64,000 bases of DNA, taken from Bacteroidales bacterium UBA1800. Its GTDB lineage: Bacteria > Bacteroidota > Bacteroidia > Bacteroidales > VadinHA17. Positions 9,321 through 16,968 of the stretch are shown in pieces. A model generated the notes under the pieces. It saw nothing but the letters and a program-made list of their open reading frames with translations. It ran no database searches and was not told the origin of the DNA. The DNA is taken from NCBI GenBank assembly GCA_002319915.1, contig DCFQ01000038.1:7247-71246 (forward strand), written 5' to 3'. Position 1 is the first letter of the stretch; every line of letters starts with the position of its first letter. A program made the position numbers and the translations under genes.

Positions 9321-9540
9321 GTTGCTGGATGCTGGTCGCTGCTAACTGGTCTTATTTGCATGATTGTCCCGACGCGCTGGTCGGGATCTACGCTTCGCTA
9401 CGACATGATTGCATGACACAAAAGCATAATAAGAGACTCCCCCTCGCCCCTGGGAGAGGGGGACACAGGGGGTGAGGCCGGCGGACGGTTAGCTGGATGC
9501 TAGGTGCTGGTTACTGGGATTGGTGATTGGTTATTTGTAA
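9321..9540. repeat. composite intergenic repeat region between lpxB and the SpoIID gene
   Basis: This gap holds no gene. In order it contains GCTGG-type units (9321-9350), the 46-base hairpin core described separately (9356-9401), GCATGATT-like units, a GC-rich hairpin (TCCCCCTC at 9438-9445 pairing with GAGGGGGA at 9456-9463, 10-base loop), and another array of GCTGGTT-like units (9490-9532). A similar order of modules is found inverted at 41.78-41.90 kb. Confidence 0.8.
9356..9401 (+). repeat. 46-base repeat core, copy 1 (class A)
   Basis: Identical base for base to the reverse complement of 41819-41864. It contains a perfect hairpin: TCCCGAC (9367-9373), loop GCGCTG, GTCGGGA (9380-9386), followed by CTACGCTTCGCTAC. 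Flanking GCATGATT units on both sides continue the similarity beyond the identical core. Confidence 0.9.
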
Positions 9541-9561
9541 GCTTTAAAAGTCTGTTGGACA

Positions 9562-10713
9562 ATGTTTTGGAGGATACTGGTACTGCAAACGACTCTGTCA
9601 GTTTATTGCTGCGTAGCAACCGGCCAGGTGAGGATCAGGGTCTTTTCTGACAAACCCACCGTATCTGCTATTCTTACCCCTGTCAGGGGAGAATACCTTC
9701 TTGATATATTTGATGGAAAGCCGGTGCCTCTTAAAACCAGTGAGCCTGTCATCCTGGAACGTTACGACGGGAGGATCGCCGTCAAGACAAGAAATTCCGG
9801 GAGTTTTATTTGTGATTCGCTGATCGTAAGTCCATTAGCCGGGAATTCCGAGTTTTCGCTCCGGAACAATTCCTCACCTCCGGTCAGGCAGGTCTATTGC
9901 GGCGACCTCCGGTGCTACCCGGATCTTGGCAAGATCATCCTTGTCAATACCTGCGATATTGAACAGTATATCGCCGGGGTGGTAAAAGCCGAAGGCGGAA
10001 GCGGAAGGTATATCGAATACATCAAGAGCCAGGCCCTTCTCGCTCGGACATATATGTACAAGTATTTCTACCGTCATTCGCTCGACAGGTATAATCTTTG
10101 CGACAATACGCATTGCCAGGCTTTTAACGGCATTACAAATGATTCGATTATCATCAGGGCTGCAATGGAGACGAAAGGGCTGGTCGTTCTGGACAGGGAC
10201 AGTATGCTAATCAATTCGGCGTTCCATTCAAACTGCGGGGGAGAAACCTGTTCTTCCGGGGATGTCTGGCTTTCGGATTACTCATACCTTAAAAAGGTGA
10301 CAGATCCCTATTGCAGGGCAGGCCGGAACGCCGTATGGACCAGGTCCATACCCCTTCAGGAATGGAAAGCATACCTTGTTTCCTCGGGCTGGTCAGGTTC
10401 CATGGCCGACCCTTCACTATTTGGATTTTCCCAGCTCACCAGGCAGAAGGATTACAGGATAGGTTCATTTTCACTTCCATTCAGCAAGATCAGGAATGAT
10501 CTGAAGCTGCGATCAGCATTCTTTTCAGTGTTGGTCAATGACAATATGGTAACCCTGAAGGGCAGGGGATACGGGCATGGAGTCGGGCTATGCCAGGAAG
10601 GAGCAATGGTGATGGCAGCAAAAGGACTAAAATACAGTGATATAATACGGTTTTACTTTTCCGGTGTAATTATTACAGACGTTAAATTTATTAAGCCTGC
10701 TGCTCAAATTTAA
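9562..10713 (+). CDS. SpoIID/LytB domain protein, secreted
   Basis: 383 residues with an N-terminal hydrophobic segment (residues 4-20, cleavage near ATGQ). From about residue 105 onward it follows the SpoIID/LytB pattern: EQYIAGVVKAEGG with the likely catalytic Glu, KSQALLARTYMYKYF, HCQAFNGI, SAFHSNCGGETCSS, and near the C-terminus GRGYGHGVGLCQEGA. SpoIID is a lytic transglycosylase acting on peptidoglycan strands lacking stem peptides; in Bacteroidota such proteins are presumed cell-wall enzymes outside any sporulation context. Start is the ATG at 9562. Confidence 0.9.
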   Translation: MFWRILVLQTTLSVYCCVATGQVRIRVFSDKPTVSAILTPVRGEYLLDIFDGKPVPLKTSEPVILERYDGRIAVKTRNSGSFICDSLIVSPLAGNSEFSLRNNSSPPVRQVYCGDLRCYPDLGKIILVNTCDIEQYIAGVVKAEGGSGRYIEYIKSQALLARTYMYKYFYRHSLDRYNLCDNTHCQAFNGITNDSIIIRAAMETKGLVVLDRDSMLINSAFHSNCGGETCSSGDVWLSDYSYLKKVTDPYCRAGRNAVWTRSIPLQEWKAYLVSSGWSGSMADPSLFGFSQLTRQKDYRIGSFSLPFSKIRNDLKLRSAFFSVLVNDNMVTLKGRGYGHGVGLCQEGAMVMAAKGLKYSDIIRFYFSGVIITDVKFIKPAAQI

Positions 10714-10777
10714 TGTTAAAACACAGGGTTCTGGATTCGGATTTTAACAGCAGGTATCGGGAAGGACAGGATATTTG

Positions 10778-10785
10778 TAACTTTG
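10778..10785 (+). promoter_or_regulatory. candidate -7 box for the gldFG group
   Basis: TAACTTTG matches TAnnTTTG and ends 18 bases before the preferred gldF ATG at 10804. No convincing -33 box was seen. Confidence 0.4.
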
Positions 10786-10803
10786 GAAACCTAATTGAAA
10801 ATA

Positions 10804-11547
10804 ATGTTTGCCATTTTCAGGAAAGAGATCAACGGGTTCTTCAGCAGTCTGACCGGCTACATTGTCATTGCCGTGTTTCTGCTGATCAATTCCCTCTTTA
10901 TGTGGATATTCCCCGGGCAATGGAATATCCTCGACAGCGGTTATGCAAGCCTGGACACACTGTTTTTTATTTCGCCCTGGGTATTCCTTTTCCTTGTGCC
11001 GGCCGTGACAATGAGGATGATTGCTGAGGAGAAGCGTCTCGGAACACTGGAACTGATCTACTCCAGGCCTCTTTCGGAAAGGGAGCTCATCTACGGAAAA
11101 TACCTGGCTTCAGTTGTTCTGGTGCTCCTGGCATTGATCCCCGGACTTGTATATTTCCTGTCGGTATGGCTCCTTGGGGAGACTCCCGGGAATCTCGATG
11201 AGGGAGCAACATGGGGAGCATTCATAGGCCTGTTCTTTCTCGCCGCCGTTTATGCTTCAGCCGGGTTATTTGCTTCTTCATTGACAGATAACCAGGTAAT
11301 TGCATTTATAATTGCAGTGCTGATATCGTTTGTCATGTTCAGCGGATTTGATTCCCTTGCCTACCTGCCCGGACTTAAAAAGGTCGATGAGGTGATAATA
11401 AGACTTGGGATTAACGAGCATTACAAATCGATGAGCAGGGGAGTCCTTGATCTCGGCGACATCGTATATTTCATTGCCGTCGTAGTTGTATTCAACGAAG
11501 CCACGAGGCTCGTCCTCATGTCGCGCAAATGGAAAAAAAGGAGCTGA
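10804..11547 (+). CDS. gldF: gliding-type ABC transporter permease GldF
   Basis: 247 residues from the ATG at 10804; a TTG at 10795 would add three residues, but MFAIFRKEINGFFSSLTGYI is the usual GldF beginning. About six membrane segments are visible. RMIAEEKRLGTLELIYSRPLSE is the conserved cytoplasmic motif of ABC-2 type permeases of this group. GldF works with GldG and the ATPase GldA in an inner-membrane complex linked to gliding motility in Flavobacterium, but homologues occur in non-gliding Bacteroidota. gldG follows after three bases. No gldA ATPase gene is in the window. Confidence 0.92.
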   Translation: MFAIFRKEINGFFSSLTGYIVIAVFLLINSLFMWIFPGQWNILDSGYASLDTLFFISPWVFLFLVPAVTMRMIAEEKRLGTLELIYSRPLSERELIYGKYLASVVLVLLALIPGLVYFLSVWLLGETPGNLDEGATWGAFIGLFFLAAVYASAGLFASSLTDNQVIAFIIAVLISFVMFSGFDSLAYLPGLKKVDEVIIRLGINEHYKSMSRGVLDLGDIVYFIAVVVVFNEATRLVLMSRKWKKRS

Positions 11548-11550
11548 TCT

Positions 11551-13269
11551 ATGACTGAAATGAGCAAGACAAAGGATATCAGGCCAAGGAGCTGGCTCCA
11601 GTTTGCCACTTCTGTGGCGATCGTTCTGCTGATTGCCGTAATCGCCTCGCTCCTGATGGTCAGGATTGACCTGACAAGCGACAGGCGCTTCTCGCTTTCG
11701 GCCCCTACACGGAAAATCCTGTCGGGACTCAAGAACGACATCTATATCCAGGTTTATCTTGAGGGTGAAATGCCTATTCCCTTTAAGCGGCTCAGACGCT
11801 CTGTGAAGGAAATGCTTGATGAGTTCAGGATCGCTTCCGGGAGAAGGATCGACTATGAGTTCATCAATCCTTCAGCCGGTGCGGATGTAAAGCAAAGGAA
11901 CGTACAATACCAGTCGCTGCTGTCAAAAGGGCTCAACCCGGTGAATATCCAGGCGGGAGATGCCGAAGGAGGATCGAGCCAGAAGATAATTTTCCCGGGC
12001 ATGATCGTCAATTACAACGGGATTGAGGTCCCGGTAAATTTCCTTAAGAACAATCCTGCAGCCACTGCGGAAGAGAACCTTCTCCATTCCGAGGAAGGTC
12101 TTGAATACGATATGATCCAGACGATCTCGACCCTTAGTGCCGATACCATCTACAGGATTGCATTCCTCGAGGGCCAGGGCGAGATCCCTGAAGCCGGGGT
12201 CGCCGACATAACTCTTAACCTTGCCAGGTTTTTCACTGTCGACAGGGGTACCATTAACGGGATGCCCGGAGTTCTCGACAAATACGCCGCAGTTATTGTT
12301 GCAGGTCCGGAGGACCAGTTCAGGGAGGAGGATAAATATGTCCTCGATCAGTACATCATGAACGGGGGTAAGGTGGTCTGGCTGATAGATGAGGTGAATG
12401 TGAATACCGACAGCCTGGTTTGGGGAGAAACGGCTGCCCTTTACAAGCCGCTGAATATCGAGGACCAGCTGTTCAGGTACGGGGCAAGGATCAACCCGGT
12501 GATTGTTCAGGACCTCAATTGTGTGACTATCAGGCTCAAAATGATGACAGGTAATACACGTCAGCAGATCGTTCCGGTGCCATGGTATTATTTCCCGAAG
12601 CTCATCCCCGATAAGGATAATCCCGTGACCAGGAACCTCAACAAGGTGGAGGGCAGGTTTGTGAGTTATATCGACACCGTGGGACTCGACGGAAAGATCC
12701 GGAAGAGCATACTTCTCAGGACATCCTCCAACTCCCGCGTCCTTACTCCTCCATTCATGGTGAGCCTTAAAGAGGCTGAATCACCCCCTGACGAAAGGAC
12801 CTTCAACAAGTCAGGGCTGGCTGTTGCAGTTCTCCTGGAAGGAAATTTCACGTCGGCATTCAGGAACAGGTTTGTTCCGCCGCTGAGGGGGACAATGGCC
12901 GGGAATCCCAGGAGTGAGAGTGTCAGAACTAAAATGATCGTGATCTCCGATGCCGACATAATAAGAAATGATGTGCAGGTAACGGCCAATGGCCCGGCTC
13001 CCGCATCACAGCTGGGGCTTGACAGGTACACGAGTGAGATGTACGGCAACAGGGACTTTATCGTCAATTGCATGAATTACCTGGTGGATGATAACGGCAT
13101 CATGAACCTCAGGTCGCGGGAGCTGAAGCTGAGGCTTCTCGACAAAGCCAGGATCAGGAATGAACGGCTTGAATGGCAGCTTATTAACCTGGTCGGCCCG
13201 GTGCTGCTGGTGATCCTCTCCGGCCTTGTTTACTCTTACTTCAGGAAAAGAAAATATGCAAGGCCTTAA
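11551..13269 (+). CDS. gldG: gliding-type ABC transporter substrate-binding protein GldG
   Basis: 572 residues with an N-terminal membrane anchor (about residues 18-37), the marker IDLTSDRRFSLSAPTRKIL after it, and a C-terminal membrane helix (about 545-565) followed by a basic tail. The large periplasmic part contains YLEGEMPIPFKRL, RIDYEFINPSAG and the vWA/GATase-like segment VLDQYIMNGGKVVWLIDEVN typical of GldG. The N-terminal permease-like anchor and ABC-type periplasmic domain are the family architecture. It is the second gene of gldF-gldG-DUF4340, with the downstream gene overlapping by 14 bases. Confidence 0.93.
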   Translation: MTEMSKTKDIRPRSWLQFATSVAIVLLIAVIASLLMVRIDLTSDRRFSLSAPTRKILSGLKNDIYIQVYLEGEMPIPFKRLRRSVKEMLDEFRIASGRRIDYEFINPSAGADVKQRNVQYQSLLSKGLNPVNIQAGDAEGGSSQKIIFPGMIVNYNGIEVPVNFLKNNPAATAEENLLHSEEGLEYDMIQTISTLSADTIYRIAFLEGQGEIPEAGVADITLNLARFFTVDRGTINGMPGVLDKYAAVIVAGPEDQFREEDKYVLDQYIMNGGKVVWLIDEVNVNTDSLVWGETAALYKPLNIEDQLFRYGARINPVIVQDLNCVTIRLKMMTGNTRQQIVPVPWYYFPKLIPDKDNPVTRNLNKVEGRFVSYIDTVGLDGKIRKSILLRTSSNSRVLTPPFMVSLKEAESPPDERTFNKSGLAVAVLLEGNFTSAFRNRFVPPLRGTMAGNPRSESVRTKMIVISDADIIRNDVQVTANGPAPASQLGLDRYTSEMYGNRDFIVNCMNYLVDDNGIMNLRSRELKLRLLDKARIRNERLEWQLINLVGPVLLVILSGLVYSYFRKRKYARP

Positions 13270-14242
13270 ACCTGGTCGGAAAGCATTGGCAATTGCTACG
13301 GCACTGGTCATCCTGGCGGTCGTGGCGGTTCTTCTGATGAGGGGAAGATCACCTTTCGGGGGGAAGAATACTACGTTTGCAGTCAGCCCCGTAACCGGGA
13401 TCTCACGGATCGAAATCTCCGATGATAAATGCAAGGTTACCCTCGTGAAAAAGGCCGGCGGATGGTCGGTAAATGAAAAATATGAAGCCAGGAAAGGTGC
13501 GGTCAACGACCTGCTAGTCATACTGGCGGAAATGCAGATAAAATCACCGGTCAGCCGGAAGATGTTCTATGAAGAGATCACGGCAAAAGGTTTTTCCCCA
13601 GTAAAGGTAAGGGTCTTTCATGCGGCAAGGCTGATCAGGTCCTTCTTCGTTTACAGGACCGGATCGAACCCGTACGGAAATATAATGAAGATGAGAGCAG
13701 CCTCCAAACCGTTCATTGTCAGCTTGCCAGGCATGGAGGCAGAGCTGGGTTCAGCCTTCAGCACCGACCCGCTGTACTGGCAGCCGTTTGTGCTCTTTGA
13801 CCAGCTGCCTTCAGAAATATCCTCGGTAACCCTGGAGAACGGGACGGATCCTTCTTCATCCTTCACCATTACAAACACGGCAAACACTTTCTCTCTGAGC
13901 AATCTCAGCAGCGGGCTCACAGGCTGGGACACCGCCCGTGTAATAAGGTACCTGACCTATTTCACCCATGTTCCCTTCGAGGCGCCTGCAACCGGTTTGA
14001 CGGCGACGGAAAAGGAAGAGATCATCAAAACAAGCCCGCTGTACACAATAACCCTTGTCAGGAAGGACGGCGGGAAGCTGCAGGTGACGCTCCGGGATAG
14101 GTGGATCAGTCAAAACGGGGTAAGGTCAAGAGACACTGACAGGCTGTGGGCCGTGATCAATGGAAGGGAAGAGCTTTTTATCGTCAGGTATGTGGATATT
14201 GACCCTATCCTGAAAAAGAGTTCCTATTTCTTTCCGGGATAA
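13256..14242 (+). CDS. DUF4340 domain protein
   Basis: 328 residues from the ATG at 13256, overlapping the gldG stop by 14 bases; the frame could start at a TTG at 13226, but that lies deep in gldG. One N-terminal membrane anchor (about residues 10-25), then an extracytoplasmic region with ISRIEISDDKCKVTLVKK, GGWSVNEKYEARK and FFVYRTGSNPYGN, which fits DUF4340. DUF4340 genes are frequent partners of GldG-like ABC systems. It probably works with GldFG at the inner membrane, with unknown substrate. Confidence 0.8.
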   Translation: MQGLKPGRKALAIATALVILAVVAVLLMRGRSPFGGKNTTFAVSPVTGISRIEISDDKCKVTLVKKAGGWSVNEKYEARKGAVNDLLVILAEMQIKSPVSRKMFYEEITAKGFSPVKVRVFHAARLIRSFFVYRTGSNPYGNIMKMRAASKPFIVSLPGMEAELGSAFSTDPLYWQPFVLFDQLPSEISSVTLENGTDPSSSFTITNTANTFSLSNLSSGLTGWDTARVIRYLTYFTHVPFEAPATGLTATEKEEIIKTSPLYTITLVRKDGGKLQVTLRDRWISQNGVRSRDTDRLWAVINGREELFIVRYVDIDPILKKSSYFFPG

Positions 14243-14380
14243 GATTTTGTTTGAGGTTAAGACTTTTTTTTGTAATATTGATTGTTCGGAAATTGTCCTG
14301 AATAACTCTTCAATTAATCTGTAATCAGTAAGTTGAGGAATAGCCGCGGACCTGTTAATTAACATTAAACCAGATATAAA

Positions 14381-15511
14381 ATGAAATTTGTCGTATCAAG
14401 CACTGAACTTCTGGGCCACCTTCAGGCCATCAGCAGGGTTATCAGCTCAAAGAATACTCTTCCCATCCTGGACAATTTCCTGTTCAACCTCGCCGGAAAT
14501 GACCTCGAGATAACCGCTTCGGACCTCGAATCGACGCTTATTACCAGGATGAAGCTTGAGAATGCCGATGGGGATGGTACGATAGCAATACCGGCAAGGA
14601 TCCTGCTCGAAACCCTCAAAGAGTTCCCCGTTCAGCCGCTTGCATTTGACATCAATGCAGAAACACTCTCGGTGGTTATCACATCCGAGAATGGGAAATT
14701 CAATGTCGTGGGGCAGAATGGCATCGATTTTCCTGCACTGCCTGCCATCAAAAAGGACAAAAGGTACTCCTTCGAGATCAGTGCGTCAGTCCTTCTGTCG
14801 GGGATCAACAAGACCCTCTTTGCCACCGCCGACGATGAACTGAGGCCGGTGATGGGCGGTATTTTCGTCGAGGCTTCTCCTGAGAAGATAACCTTTGTGG
14901 CATCCGATGCCCACAAGCTTGTAAGGTATCAGAGGTCTGATGCAAAGGCAGATGACAGCTCTTCATTCATTCTTCCCAAGAAACCAGCTTCCCTTCTGAA
15001 GAATATTCTGCCGAAGGAAGAAGGTTCGGTGACTGTCGAATTCGACGATAAGAATGCCTTTTTCAACCTCACTGACCACAAAATAGTTTGCAGGCTCGTT
15101 GAGGGCAATTACCCGAACTACAATTCTGTCATCCCGAAAAATAATCCCAGGAAGATCTCCATCGACCGTGTTGAATTCTATAATACCCTCAAAAGAGTTT
15201 CGGTATTCTCGAACCAGGCCAGCAATCTTGTCAAGCTTCAGCTGAAAGGCAACCAGGTGATGGTCTCCGCCCAGGATATCGATTTCTCGATAAGCGCATA
15301 TGAAAAAATCAAGTGCCAGTATGCAGGGGAAGATATTGAAATCGGTTTCAAATCAGTCTTCCTTCTGGAGATCCTTGCCAACATATCTTCACAGGATGTC
15401 ACGATCGAGCTGGCTGATCCCACCAGGGCGGGCCTCTTCCTCCCGGGCGACAATGAAAACCAGGAGGAGGACCTTCTGATGCTCCTTATGCCAATGATGA
15501 TAAACGCCTGA
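14381..15511 (+). CDS. dnaN: DNA polymerase III subunit beta (sliding clamp)
   Basis: 376 residues, normal clamp length, with the start MKFVVSSTELLGHLQAISRV and the ending LLMLLMPMMINA typical of Bacteroidota DnaN. Three clamp domains are expected at about 1-120, 130-250 and 255-376; DLESTLITRM, DDELRPVMGGIF and KNAFFNLTDHKIVCRLVEGNYPNY (first 20 residues: KNAFFNLTDHKIVCRLVEGN) mark them. The protein encircles DNA and tethers the replicative polymerase. Unlike in many bacteria it is not next to dnaA here. A DEDDh exonuclease gene begins three bases after its stop, suggesting one transcript. Confidence 0.97.
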   Translation: MKFVVSSTELLGHLQAISRVISSKNTLPILDNFLFNLAGNDLEITASDLESTLITRMKLENADGDGTIAIPARILLETLKEFPVQPLAFDINAETLSVVITSENGKFNVVGQNGIDFPALPAIKKDKRYSFEISASVLLSGINKTLFATADDELRPVMGGIFVEASPEKITFVASDAHKLVRYQRSDAKADDSSSFILPKKPASLLKNILPKEEGSVTVEFDDKNAFFNLTDHKIVCRLVEGNYPNYNSVIPKNNPRKISIDRVEFYNTLKRVSVFSNQASNLVKLQLKGNQVMVSAQDIDFSISAYEKIKCQYAGEDIEIGFKSVFLLEILANISSQDVTIELADPTRAGLFLPGDNENQEEDLLMLLMPMMINA

Positions 15512-15514
15512 TAA

Positions 15515-16294
15515 TTGGAACTTAAACTTCGGCGGCCAATAGCTTTCCTGGATATCGAAACAACCGGTATAAATGTTTCGACCGACCGGATTGTCGAGAT
15601 ATCCGTCCTTAAGATCAGCCCCAGCGGAAAGGAAGAATGGCTGGTATCCAGGGTGAATCCCGACATGCCGATCCCTCCCAAATCTACTGCCATCCATGGC
15701 ATCACTGACCAGGATATTGAGAAAGCTCCAAGATTCAAGGAAATCGCGAAAAGACTCGGGGCATTTCTCGAAGGTTGCGATCTTGCAGGCTACAATGCCA
15801 TAAAATTCGATATTCCCGTCCTGGCTGAGGAGTTCCTCAGGGTGAACATCGATTTTAATTTCAGGAAAAGAAGGTATATAGATGTCCAGGTCATTTTTCA
15901 CAAGAAGGAACAAAGGACCCTTTCTGCGGCCTACCAGTTCTATTGCAACAAGAATCTTGAAAATGCCCACAGTTCAAAAGCCGACACTTCTGCAACATTT
16001 GAGGTCCTGAAGGCCCAGCTCGACAGGTATGCCGACCTTGAAAACGATATCGAAAAGCTTGCCGACTACAGCGCGTTCAATAATATCGCCGATTTCGCCG
16101 GAAGGATTATTTTTGATGAGAACGGCGTGGAGGTCTTCAATTTTGGAAAGCACAAGGGGAAATCCGTGGAGCTTGTCCTGAATGAGGAACCGGCCTACTA
16201 TGCCTGGATGATGAACGGAGACTTCCCTCTCTACACCAAAAAGGTGCTTACTGAGATCAAGCTCAGGTTGTTTGGCCAGGCAAATAAGGGATGA
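15515..16294 (+). CDS. DEDDh 3'-5' exonuclease (DnaQ-like)
   Basis: 259 residues. FLDIETTG gives the first acidic pair (Asp13, Glu15); YNAIKFDIPVL gives the second Asp and HSSKADTSA the His/Asp pair, so all DEDDh catalytic residues are present. After the exonuclease domain (about 1-175) there is a C-terminal FNFGKHKGKSVELVL segment resembling the DUF3820 module found in similar proteins. The start appears to be TTG at 15515, since the sequence MELKLRRPIAFLD aligns with the usual family N-terminus. It lies three bases after dnaN, a context that supports a DNA repair or proofreading role. Confidence 0.88.
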   Translation: MELKLRRPIAFLDIETTGINVSTDRIVEISVLKISPSGKEEWLVSRVNPDMPIPPKSTAIHGITDQDIEKAPRFKEIAKRLGAFLEGCDLAGYNAIKFDIPVLAEEFLRVNIDFNFRKRRYIDVQVIFHKKEQRTLSAAYQFYCNKNLENAHSSKADTSATFEVLKAQLDRYADLENDIEKLADYSAFNNIADFAGRIIFDENGVEVFNFGKHKGKSVELVLNEEPAYYAWMMNGDFPLYTKKVLTEIKLRLFGQANKG

Positions 16295-16902
16295 AAATAA
16301 TCTGCATAGGGCTCAATTACAGGAAGCATGCCGCTGAACTGGGTCGTCCGCTGCCTGTCTCGCCGGTTGTCTTCCTCAAGCCTGATTCATGTATCCTGAA
16401 GAACAACAAGCCATTTTTTCTGCCCGATTTTTCTGAAGATATACAATACGAAATAGAGGTAGTGGTTAAGATCACCAGGCTGGGAAAAGGAATTGAACCC
16501 GGATTTGCATCAAGATACTATGGTGAGCTGACAGTAGGGATAGATATAACGGCAAGGGACATCCAGAATCGCATGTCGGACGCAAGGCTCCCCTGGGAGC
16601 TTTCCAAATGCTTCGACGGGGCAGCCCCTCTCGGAAAGTTCATCCCGCTCACATCAGTCAAGAATATTGATGATCTGAATTTCAGGCTCGATATTAACGG
16701 GAAAACCGTTCAGTCAGGGAATACGTCTGATATGGTATTCAGTACCAATAAAATAGTGTCGTTTGTGTCCCGCTATTTCACGCTTAAGACCGGGGATCTT
16801 ATCTTCACCGGAACCCCTCCGGGAGTAGGGCCCCTAAGGAGAAACGACCACCTGGAAGGTTACCTGGAGGACCAGCAGCTGCTGGATTTCAGGATAAAAT
16901 GA
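16291..16902 (+). CDS. fumarylacetoacetate hydrolase family protein
   Basis: 203 residues, short-form FAH family. MKIICIGLNYRKHAAELG and PVVFLKPDSCI give the N-terminal part; the metal-binding acidic residues are in QYEIEVVVKI (E-x-E) and TVGIDITARDIQ, and LIFTGTPPGVGPL is the conserved C-terminal loop. Members cleave C-C bonds of acylpyruvates or decarboxylate oxaloacetate; the substrate cannot be told from sequence. It starts by ATGA overlap with the exonuclease, so it ends a dnaN - exonuclease - FAH operon. Confidence 0.88.
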   Translation: MKIICIGLNYRKHAAELGRPLPVSPVVFLKPDSCILKNNKPFFLPDFSEDIQYEIEVVVKITRLGKGIEPGFASRYYGELTVGIDITARDIQNRMSDARLPWELSKCFDGAAPLGKFIPLTSVKNIDDLNFRLDINGKTVQSGNTSDMVFSTNKIVSFVSRYFTLKTGDLIFTGTPPGVGPLRRNDHLEGYLEDQQLLDFRIK

Positions 16903-16909
16903 ATTCCAC

Positions 16910-16964
16910 TCATCTCCTCCGTGCCTCTCAGTGTCTCCTCCGTGCTCTCCGTGTAAGTTTTTAG
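16910..16964. repeat. CTCCGTG-unit repeat element, copy C1
   Basis: Lies between the convergent FAH and DUF5916 genes. It carries CTCCTCCGTGCCTCTC followed by CCTCCGTGCTCTCCGTGTAA (16937-16956) and a T-run. It resembles the right halves of the elements at 35971-36036 and 44934-45002, but lacks a left inverted arm. Confidence 0.7.
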
Positions 16965-16968
16965 GGAT

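Noticed and set aside
10713..11027. 104-codon frame overlapping the SpoIID stop and gldF
   Set aside because: It runs through gldF in another frame, has no recognisable domain, and gldF is well supported.
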